Assembly (NCBI RefSeq): GCF_039555335.1
Contig: NC_092637.1
Span: 40,202,526-40,266,525 of the forward strand
Length of the DNA: 64,000 bases
Direction of reading: 5' to 3'
Source of the DNA: Amphiura filiformis
Lineage: Eukaryota > Echinodermata > Ophiuroidea > Amphilepidida > Amphiuridae
In this document: positions 12,101 to 24,100 of the stretch, in pieces
How positions within the stretch are numbered: position 1 is the stretch's first letter
Layout of the letters: each line of letters opens with the position of its first letter
Made by a program: the position numbers and the translations under genes
The notes under the pieces: model-generated
What the model saw: the letters and a program-made list of their open reading frames with translations, nothing else
Told to the model about the DNA's origin: nothing
Database searches by the model: none

Positions 12101-15100
12101 TATGCATGATTACAGTCAACAGAAACATATTTAAGTGGTTTGAAATTTTGACCCTAAAAATCAAAAGTTACACCCTTTACCGTGAAAATGACCATATAGC
12201 ACACCTGACAGCTCGCCTGAACATTTTAAGAAGTGCAATTTATTGTGACATGCCTGGTATTTTCAAACCTTAAAGCCTGGGTTATAAGTCTTACAGCAGT
12301 TTCTCAAGTGGTTTGACTTGATTTCATTTGTTCAGGTTTTGACAAACCTGGATAACCCAAGGAAGCCTCTATTGAAGCTTATTTCCATTGGGGTCCATTT
12401 GAACACCGGGATGGGTTGGGAACCATCAGGGGTTAAAACCCTACTCTTTTCGAAACTGGCTGGGGATACATGTACTCTCTGTACATGACAAACAGCTTAA
12501 TACCATATCCCCTCTGAAGGACGGAGTACTTTCATGATTCATTTACTAAATTCAAAATGAACCATGGGAAGAGGTTGCCAATTTATTAATTTCAGACATT
12601 TTTTCCCCAAGACAATATCCCAGCAAATTTCAACTGCCAGGAATTGAATCCAGGACCTCATGCAGAATTTTTTTGTGAAATCTTTATTGAGGGGGTGTAA
12701 ACTACTTCAGTGGCTAGTAGCACTGCTTTCCAAGCAGGCCCTCATGCATAAAGTAAAATGATATTTACAAGATTTGCAGAATATCTACACAAAAAAAAAC
12801 ACCCAAAAAACATGATATTTACAAGATTATAAAAAAATATAAATACATTGTAAGTACATAAACATTATAATAAATCTAAAAATACATACAATAATAATAA
12901 ATGATTATAATTCAGAAGCAATGATGCTTGTCTTGAATTTGTACAATGACAAAGATTCAAGGTTCACACAAAATGAAGGTGGTAAATTATTACATAAGTT
13001 TGCAGCTCTTAAAATAAATGTATGTTTAGCACTATTAGGCAAGGCTTACCCTAACCATTAGACCACGCTCTCCCTTAACTTGTCCTCTTTTTTATTCTTA
13101 TCATCAGGCCAATTTTGGTGACCTCATATTTCCAGCTCAGATTAAGACCCCAGCACCTGTTTCTCTCGGCCAGCTTGAAACCCGTGCTCATAAGGTGCGC
13201 GCAGATGATGTAATCGTATTAAATCACAGACAGATAAAACTGGTTAACTTGGATTATGATGGGAATGGACCAGGTAAGATCAAAATAAAACTATTTAACT
13301 TGGATTGAAACACTTTTTTAACCTGGTTACTATTCATAATGTACAAGAAGAGGATGTAATCATTAAAATCACAGACAGATACAATTAGTAGATTTGGATT
13401 ATGATGGGAATGGACCAGGTGAGATCAAAATAAAACTATTTAACTTGGATTGAAACACTTTTTAACCGGGTTACTATTCATAATGTACAAGAAGAGGATG
13501 TAATCATTAAAATCACAGACAGATACAATTAGTAGATTTGGATTATGATGGGAATGGACCAGGTGAGATCAAAATAAAACTATTTAAAACTTAGATTAAA
13601 ACACTTTTTTAACCTGGTTACTGTTCGTAATGTGTGCGCAGATGGGGTTATTGTTTTAAATCACAGACAGATACAAGATCAAAATACATGTAAAACTGTT
13701 GAAAACTTAGATTATAAAACACTTTTTTTAACCTGGTTTGCTATTCATAATGTGCAAGCAGAGCATGTAATCATATTAAATCACAGACAGATACAACTTG
13801 TTGACTCGGATTATGATGGGAATGTACCAGATAAGATTCGGACTCCTGTGTGGATGATTGAGCTCATATCTTCCAGGGGGGGTATGGATTTCAACCAGAA
13901 GAGCCCATTGTGCCTTTAGAAATGAGCCAGTATCACTGTCCATCATTGAGCTGGATAGTTCAGATAGTACTTAGTTTTTGGATCCACTACAGGAAACAAA
14001 TAAATAATTATGTTATCTATAAGGCAAATTCCTGTTATTATTTATTTACATTTTTCAGATGCTTATTACTGGGGTGGTTCAGGAGGCACACCTAATAGCA
14101 ATGGTTTTGCCTTAGCAGATGAATCCAGATCAGGAAGGTAAGATGCCTCACCCCACCCAAATATTTGTCATATTATATTTTCAGAATCTTGCATCCTATA
14201 CCTTTGTACATAACCTAGCTGTCCGATTAATTCACCACTTGGACAGTAGCTGCATTTTGCATGTACTTTTCCCCCAACATTTTTTTCCCAGGAAGTTTTT
14301 GACCAAAACTCATTTCTAAAGTCATTTCTGCCTAAAATCACATTTTTGACTAAAATTCACATTTTTGACCAAAAATCACATTTTTGACAAAAAACAAACA
14401 TTTTGACCATAAAATCACATTTTTAACCAAAAATTACAAGGTATATACAAAACTGCATGCAAACAAGCTAATTGAAATTTGCCATTTGAAATAAATTACT
14501 GTATGCCTACTTTGTATTTATACATGGCTGTTTATTCCGGCCACTTTTATATAGGGCTCCCTCAATTTAAGGCTTACTGATTTTATGTAACTTACCGTGA
14601 GCTACATGTACCAGTGAGTATTTTAGGTGAAAAGAATATTTGGAGCGATTGCAGAATAGGGTGCAACTCTACTAGTCTTATTACAAGACTGCCCTACCCC
14701 AACCCCAGCCCTAAACTCTGTAAACGAGGACTAGACTGAAGTCTAGCAAGTTGTACCCTATTCGGTAATTGTACCAAATATTTAAATCATTTCTTCTTGT
14801 TCTCATTTACTGTTTTCACAATTACAGCACAGCAAAACTCCCAGGGCAGGCCCTAAATGACAAGACCGTGACTGTGACTGTCCCGGCAAACAGAGGAGAC
14901 GTGTTCAGCATTGGATATGTCGGTCTGTGGTGTGTGCGATTTACACAAGACTTTGGTCATGTTGATATCCCGCCGATGTCTGAACTCAACGTGCCACCGT
15001 TTGATGGAGAAAGCGCTGTTCCTATAGCTCCAACGAAAGACACCTATACACCACCTGTGGTGAGTTGGGACCAGAATATGTATGGGTTTTCAGGCATATC

Positions 15101-18100
15101 ATTTAAAGGGCAGGTCTCTATTCTCTATTCAAAGAGAATGATTATTACATTACAAGTTGACACTTGTTGCAATTTTTTTGTGCGTATTTCTCCTGAAAAA
15201 GGAGAAATTGTGTGGGTAAAGTTCAGCCTCGTCGTGTTCTTCCCCCGCTTGAAGCGTATATGTTCTCCCCCATTTGGCTGATGACGTAGGTAAATGAAGC
15301 GGGCACTTTATCATGCTCTCATCATACAATCACAATCACTTTTGTACTATCACTTACCATAACAATGCTGCATAACAATATGCACACTATTGTTCACATT
15401 TCGCAAACAAAGCCCACACAGTATTGTTACTATGCGTTTGCTTTGTAATATTTCATCCAACTGAAACTATAGAATTGCAATATACAGGGAATCAGATACA
15501 TGAGTTTGTGGACTTAACATGGTTTATGTGCTAGTCTCAGATGAAATTCTAAGCTCAAATTATGTATTTATTTTTAGGCCTAATATTTCTCATGATATTG
15601 ATATACATATGAATTGTAATATCACAATTGTCTAATATATATAAAAAAGAAGCGGCTGATTCTATCAATATGTTTAAAAACCATTAAATTTGTAATACTT
15701 AATTTGGAATTTTTTCTGTGAACAACGACAGTATACGTTCTGTCCATTGAGAGCGTTTATAGTCCCTTTTCTCAAAGCAGGCACATCTCATTTCATGACG
15801 TCACAGTTTTTCTAGGCCAAATCTGTCTCGTTCGATTTTGCGAAATATCAATTGTAAACGTCTTATTTTCTCAAAACAGGAGTTATTTTCATTGTCCTCA
15901 TAATATTAGCTTGCCAATGATATGATGTTGTTTTTGCAATAGACCTGCCCTTTAAACAATATATACCAGACTCATCTCCAAAGTGGAGGTCACTTCAAAT
16001 CATCCCAAGTCACATGGTTTACAGAGATACAGAGAACATTCCTTAACTATGTGACTTTGGGAAGATTTGAAGTGACCTCCACTTCGAAGATGAGTCTGGT
16101 ATTTATTTCTAGCTATTATGTGAAATGAGACACATGTAGCAGCCGAAAAGGGCACCTTTTTGATATTGATGTACATATATGCGCTACGCTTGTCAGGGAC
16201 TATATAGCGGATTTATATGAACCTTTGCAAAACAAGATGACAGTTGGGATTCCAGCGGTGTCGTCTGGTCTGGGGCTCCTGTTGACGCAGCAGCGTTAGA
16301 GACTACAGTGGATCGAGTCATACGAAATTTAAAATCAACAAATTAAAAGGCATCTGTTTATTTTCAGATTTTGTTTTCAAATATTCCTCGCGTTCAATTT
16401 TATTGATCTGTTATCCTCAAAGTTCGCAGAAATATATTTTACAAGGTGGTTGCCACATTTTCACAGAATATTTTCAGATCTGCAGGAAAATGGTATTAAA
16501 AAATTAGGATATTTCGTCTTGTTTTTTGTTTTGTTTTCTGCGACTATGAATTTTTTTCTGGGAACGCCGGTACCACGATAACGTGGATTTCGTAGCCCTG
16601 AGGCTTAGTGTGGATTTCAACTGGAATAACCTATTATATTGTCCCTCGTTTTATACCCAGACAAGGGACAACTGTGAGGTCCTCATTGATGACACATACC
16701 AAGTCAGGTGGTCTGTCACTGCTACGGATATAGAAGTATCGCTAAGTGCACGCATCTTCCCAGGAACCTACATGGCATTTGGGTTGAGTGGTTCTGACAC
16801 TAGAACATCAATGATAGGTAGCGATGTGACAGTAGCATGGCTCGCAGAGACTGGTATTAAAACAAATGCTGTAGACTATTACTTGAGTGCATACCAACAG
16901 GTGAGTTGTAGGACTTGTTGCAGAGACTGGTATTAAAGCCAACACTGTAGATTATTCAAGCAATGCTGTCATCGCGTGCCCCAGGGGGGCAAAGCTCTGG
17001 TTTTTGGTTTCAGAGTCAAAGTTTTGGTGAAAATGACAGGCACTTTCTAAATACTAGCTAAGACCCTGCTTGCCAACTGTGTAATAAAGACAAAATGTAG
17101 CCAAACATGAAAGAATCAAAGAATATAAAAATGTGTGCATACTTTTTATTCTCATATTAGTGAGGTTATCAAAAAGGGCACCATCCGATAAATATTTTGC
17201 ACAGAAAAGCTTGTCTCGTTAATTAAGTCATTTTCTTCTCTTCTATACCATAATTATAGTGTGTTGTTAGCAGTGGATCTGGTGCATGTACAGATGAGGG
17301 CTCTACTCCAGCCGGTACAAACGATGTTATAGTCGGTGAATCAAGCAATGAGAATGGCATCATAACCATCTCTTACACAAAACCTCTAAGTACCAGTGAC
17401 ACTAACACTGACAAAGTAATAGCAACCGATAAAGATGTGTTTGTGTCATGGTCTATTGGTCCAATCAACCCTAACGGGCTAGCAGCTAAACATCGCCAGC
17501 AGCCTTCTTCCGACGTCAAGATCAACTTTGGACGGGCGACTTCAGAATGTCCTGCATTCACGGTTGGTGATAAGGAAAATTTGAAAAAGTGGGAGATCCC
17601 TAAAGCTGGGAAGGAAGGCAAGACTGAATTCCAACTAGACATGGGACAGGCTGGAGGACCCAGAGGCTATGAAGGAATTACTGGTAAGTCAACCCCCTGA
17701 ACACTACCTGCTGATCTAACATGGCCTCTGATTGGTCAATTACATGATTTCTTCACTTTCATCACCAATCAGAATGGAGCTTTGCAAATAATTCACCACA
17801 ATTTTTGGTGTGGTGAAATTATTGTAACAATATTGCTGATTGGTCCAATTGATAATGAAAACTTCTTTTTGGCGAATCGGCCAGTAGTTCTCATGGGGTT
17901 AAAAAAACAAAATTGTTTGATTGGTGTAACCCGACCGACCCTAGTTACATTGCCAACCCCGAATATTTTGTTATATATTTAAATGGAAAAAGTAATTTTT
18001 TGACTGTTTCCTGTCACATTCTGCTATCTTTATTTCCCATTGAAGTGATATATTGTAAAACACAGTTCCTAGAGTCTGGTGGTCTCTGATTAAAAGCAAA

Positions 18101-21100
18101 AACATAAAAAATACACATATTTTAACTGCCATGTTAGTATCTGTGTATACTTTTGTATATTCAAAAGCATGTGTCGATTGGGCAAGTTTGGGATAAAAAA
18201 AAAAGATCCCTACCTACCTCCCGGTGTCGTCACTTAACATTCAAAGGCGTAACGCATGATCGTTCCCTAAGTCAAAAATACCCCCCCTATTTTGCGCGGT
18301 TTCAAGAACATTTTCGTCATTTTTTACCCCTATTTTACACGAAAACAGGTACAAATTAGTCTTAAAAAATGCCCCTATTTTTTGCATTTCAAGTACACTT
18401 TTACAAAAGTACCCTTTTTAACATTTCAAGAACACACACAAAAACACTTGTTCTGATTCATTGTCTTTTCTGAGGAGAACTCTGTTGTCCTTTTAATATA
18501 TAAATGAGGAAAATAACAGAAAAATATATACAAATACATCCAATAGGATGCATCATGTGTTTTATGATACAGTTATCAACAATGTAATCGTTCCTCCCGT
18601 GTTTTTTTGTTTTAAAATAAAGCTTGAATGTGACCAATACATAAACTGACTGACAAAAATTACGAACTCTGGCATTTGCCACGAATTCCCTCACTCAAAC
18701 CACTATATCAGCCCCATCTTTAGATATTTTCAAGAAAAACCTCTAGCTTGCCGGTCACCCTGCTGACACAACTTCAGAAGGTTCAGAATTCCTTTATGAT
18801 CAGGTGCCATTTCGAAGAGTTTGTGGCCTGGTTTGTGGGTACCCAGTTTGTCAAGGCTCCGGAGGCCGGGCACGTCATTAATAAAGCCGATGAAAAAAGT
18901 CCCATGGAATCAGCGGCCAAACTGGGTAAGTTCCCAGTGACGTAATCGGTGTAAACAAACCATGAAACTGTGAGTCGAGCATGTTGCTGAATATTTAGGC
19001 CGGATATTAGGAAGGCAAAAAAGTTTCACAAAAGTGAAATCCGGAAGTAAATTGAGCGAGAAATGGTAAGATTTCTTGGGATTTCAACATTATCATGATT
19101 CACAAAAATATACCCTATTTTTTAATTTTGAGTACACCGTCGTCAAAAACAACCCTATTTTTTAAACATCGCGAACATAAAATGTTCGCGAACATAGTTT
19201 AAAAATAACCCCTTTTTTCGCGAAATTGGGAACGATCATGCGTACACATAGTCAATGTTAAGTGACGACACCGGGACCTACCTACTCTAATTTTTTTTTA
19301 TCTGACACCAATCAAATAATTTTTTTAGGCCTAAGTGTAAAATGTTGCTTTGGACCTGTACCTGTAATTCACCATCAGGGGTAAGATAATTTTAGGGATC
19401 TGCTGACGACCACTTCAGCAGTAGGTATCAAAGTCGCTACTACAGTTTGTCCACTCTGAAGTTCAAAGTGACAACGCGCGCGTATACAGCGCATAAACAG
19501 TGCGCAGTGCTGGGTCTCTGCTGCAGGTATGCGTGCCTTCGAAGTCGGCACAATGTGTGCGTCCGCATCTGTACTTTGTACTTCAGAGTAGACTGACTGT
19601 ACCTGCCATCAAGTGCACTTACCAGGCTCCCATAGGGCACATTTCTCACACATTCAGCATTGTACACACTGCTGATCACATAGTACATGTATACGATGGT
19701 GGATGCGTGTAGGGGTATGGCGACCATTGACTTGATAATAAGTGTACCAATATGCAGTGTGTGGCATTTTGTTAGAAAGCTCTGTAGCGTGCAAACGATA
19801 ATCAGCCAAGTTTCAAAGCTAGTATGTTCATACAAATGGTGACAGGTGACAATGTATCAATTGTTTCTTTAGTTTTAAAAGCTGTAAAAGGATTAAATAA
19901 GTTGCATCAGAATTTGATTTTTCCACAATGCTTTTTTGTAAGGTCCCTGTATGGATTGACTGTTTAAAAGTCTAGAGAAAAGTGAACCCATGCAAAATAT
20001 GAAGAAAAAAAACAGTTCTTGAACTGTATACATGCACAGGGAGTCAAATTTCAAATTGCTTCATGATTTAAAGCTTCGCCTAATGAAATGCACACTAACT
20101 CATCAAGAGTAAAAATACCATAGGCATTGTATTCCTTGAGGCAGAGAGACAAGATGAAAAGAATTTGACATAAAAATCGCCAATATCCATTGGCGTCTCT
20201 GATCGGCGCAGAGCTTGATTGCAAGTGTAAATAAACAAACAGGCAGGCGAGGGCAACCAAAGTCATCATAGTCTTGCTCGCACTTACGTAGTTTGTGGGA
20301 GGTGTTGCGTGAACTTGCAAAGCCAATTATCATATTAGTTGGAAGTGGGTCTAATCCACTTTGTTATGAATATCAATGCACATTGCTTGTTTGAAGGGGA
20401 CAACCATCTCTCTCCTCATGTAAAGTGTACTGAGGTTTGCGGATCAACGTTTAGGCGTTGTGCCTGTGTGTAGCACCCTATAAATCGCTGCACTTTTTTG
20501 TCTTCATCTTTGCTTAAAGGCCGCTCCAAATATCTGGAAAACATATTAGATTGGGAGCTGTGTAAAGGTTGGTGGTATAGAGGTGGAAATTGATTTGATT
20601 ATATTTTAAGCCTACTTAATTGTGTTGCCCTTGTAAGTTTGCCTGGTCAACTGGATGGGTCTTTAAGGCAACGTACAGCTACAACATTTATGTGAAAATT
20701 TCGCATCATTTTTTTTTCAGGTCAACCTGGATGGGGTATTGCGTGGTACGTGGACGGTTTCATCATACCAGAAATCACACTGAAACGGAATGTGACGTAC
20801 ACGTTTACTGTGAACGGAGGCAGTGATGAGACTATACAAGCAAGCTATCATCCATTCTATATTACCAATGATGAGGAAGGAGGCTATTTCCAGAAAACTG
20901 CAGAGGAACAACAGGTAATATTGTTGTTGGGCAGGAATGTGCTTTTGGTCCGTGAACATATGTTTAAAACAAAACTGCCAACAGGTTACATAGGAAGTTT
21001 TGCTTTAAATATGTTCAGGGGCCAATGACACATATGAGGTTTTTCCTGCCCAACAATGTGACTCGATTTAGAGGATTCAGTCCAGGGTCTTAGCTAGGAT

Positions 21101-24100
21101 TTGTCAAGTGCCAGTCGTTTTCACTCAAACTGCCTATTCAAAATCTGCCTCTGCAAACATAAAATCAGACCTCTGCACCTCCTGGGAGTTCAGTCCTTTC
21201 AAAAAGCTATTGCTATAGCATTGATTTATTCAAGTATGGTCTTGTTTTGACTTATTAAAGCAATATTTTTATAATTTAGCATATATTTTGTATGTCACAG
21301 GTATTAATTTTGCCTGTCCCAGGACCAGATTGCCCGTCCAAAATTCCGGGTGGCTATCTAAGACACTGATTCAGTCTAATATCATCAAGTTTCAATTTTG
21401 ATATGTTCATTACCCCCCCTTGGGGACAAATTTCTTATACCAGTATCAATCTTTGTCAATTTAGAGCTTTTGGTAGCAAATGCGGTATCAAATTGGAGCT
21501 GACAAGATGCAGCACACAATTGTGTCAATCAAATTGTCATAAGGCCAAAAAATTAAGTTTGTTTCCTGGAGCGCGCGCGTATTTCGTTTTTGACGGCTTA
21601 TTGTGCGCATTTGAATTTTTTTCACTTCCAAAGTAAAAAAACAGAAGAAAAAAAATGGAAAAATTGCAAAAAATAATATAAAACACTACTGGAGTAAACA
21701 TTTACACATTACACAACAAACGAGCATAGTGTAAAACTACTGCAGGTTGAAAGTGGGTCATAAATATACTTGAATATGAAGAAATATGATTTGTTTTTGT
21801 GTGTGTCGGAGAAACCCACTGTAAATTCCCATTCCAATTTGCAGTGAAAAGGGTATTTTTTTCCTTTTCAAGACATGGATTAAAAAAAAAAAAAGAAAAA
21901 AGAAACACATTTCGCATTTGACTTTTTTGAACTGCTACAGGAAACAAACATGTTTTTTTTTTGCCTAACATGACCCGGTTTAGATTTATGACTGGTTACG
22001 GAAGTGAAGAGTTTCTCTTTGTGTTGTGTTTTTGAAGAGTTCTGATGCAAAACAGGATATACGCCATTTTCCAGCAGTTTGCATCAAGGCCACAAACATC
22101 TGTTCTATAATACAAGCTTTTAATTAACACCCTACTTTCAAATGGAGTCACCCCATGCAGGTAACCCCATTTGAAATTTACACTCCCTGTGTGTAAGATT
22201 AAGGCCATGTCTTCCATAGGGGGTGCAAGGATTTCAACTGGAATAGTTTAATTGACATACATGTAACATGAAACTTCGGAGCTATTACCAAATAGGGTGC
22301 AACTCTACTAGTCTCATTACAAGACTGTCCTACCCCAACCCTAGACCCTTACCCTAAACTCTGTAAACAAGAGACTGGACTCCAAGTCTAGCACATTCTA
22401 CCCAGTTCGGTAATTGTGCCGAAACTTCATTACGTTATCTCAGTGATTATAGACCACTTGACATGTGATGTCATTGCCCGGCAGTATGCGCGCGAATTAT
22501 GGCAATTTCCATTTTCTTTGCCCTGCAGTGTGCGTACGCATTGTAGTTTGCTCAGGGCATGTGCATTTTAAATCGCCCACCACATTTCATATAGCACAAG
22601 AAAGCCATTGAACAGTGTAGTGGTTCGTTCGAGCATATCGATAGACGAGTCCTTCACTTTTGTTGATAAACAATGATGTTAAGTGGTCTATACCTGGTCT
22701 CTAATAATCCTATATATGTGAAAATGTAAAGTTTGTCAATATCATATGTCGTCACTGGGCGGGAAAAAACCTCATATGTACTTTTTGCCCCTGAACATGG
22801 ATGAAGCAAACCATTCAATATAAAGTCTACACCTACAAGGCTTTATCCATGTTCAAGGGCCAAAAGTACATATGAGGTTTTTCCCACCCAGTGACGATGT
22901 GTTTGTTTTATTTCATCTTTTCAGGGAGTGATTATCTATGCTGGACCAGTGAGTAAGTACAAAATTAAAGTTACATTTTGTTGTTCACAGAACCTAAAGA
23001 TTAATTTAAATTTTGGCCTTTTCAGCCAGCGCACAAGCCAAACCATGTGCCAGACACAAGTTATTAACCGGTAATGAACAAGGGTGAGTCGTTATTGAAG
23101 CTAAAGATCGTATAATTCACATGATTATTTCATGATGAATGCCAGTTAATCATTGCCACTTGGACTTCCAAAAAGATTGGGGATTTCTCTGTTGATATCA
23201 TCAAAAAAACTTCAGAATAAAACAGCAATGTTTAGCCAATATACTAAATTCAACTTGTAAGCGTGTATATGCACACAGGTTCCAGGCATGACAAATTTTA
23301 CGCGCTCACGCTACTGTAAAAGTGTGGATTTATCACAGATTAAGAACGGTTGGCTCCTGTATAAAGGTATTGGAAGAGGTGTTGACAGATATCGATTGAT
23401 CACAGGTTATAGGTTAGGGTTAGGGTGAAGTTTAGGGTTAATCACTTTGATCTGATCTTATTTACATGTGGATTACTTAGGTTATATATAGGTTAGTGTT
23501 AGGGTGAAATTTAGGGTTAATCACGTTGATGTGACCTTATTTCTTACATATGGATTACTTGGGTTAGAGGTTAGGGTGAAATTTAGGGTTAATCACTTTG
23601 ATCTGACCTTATTTACATGTGGATTACTTAGGTTATATATAGGTTAGCATTAGGGTGAAGTTTAGGGTTAATATAATCATGTCTGACCTTATTTCTTACA
23701 TATATATGGATTACTTGGGTTATAGGTTAGTGTTAGGGTGAAATTTAGGGTTAATCACAATCACATTGATCTGACCTTATTTCTTACATATGGATTACTT
23801 GGGTTATAGGTTAATGTGATTATTTAGGGTTAATCACTTTGATCTGACCTTATTTACACGTGGATTACTTAGGTTATATATAGGTTAGTGTTAGGGTGAA
23901 GTTTAGGGTTAATATAATCATGTTGATCTGACCTTATTTCTTGCATATGGATTACTTGGGTTATAGGTTAGGGTTAGGGTGAAATTTCGGGTTAATCACG
24001 TTCATGTGACCTACTTTTTTCTTACAGATGGCTCATTGTGTGAGTACCAAAGTATGGGTGCTTATAACCCTGATGACTTTGACACGTTTGAAAAATACCG

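Noticed and set aside
19440..19835. 131-codon minus-strand frame
   Set aside because: No recognisable domain, lies within a Skeletor intron, and overlaps an opposite frame of similar quality.
23405..24000. TTAGGG-rich sequence as interstitial telomere
   Set aside because: TTAGGG is part of a ~79-bp unit, not a short tandem hexamer.
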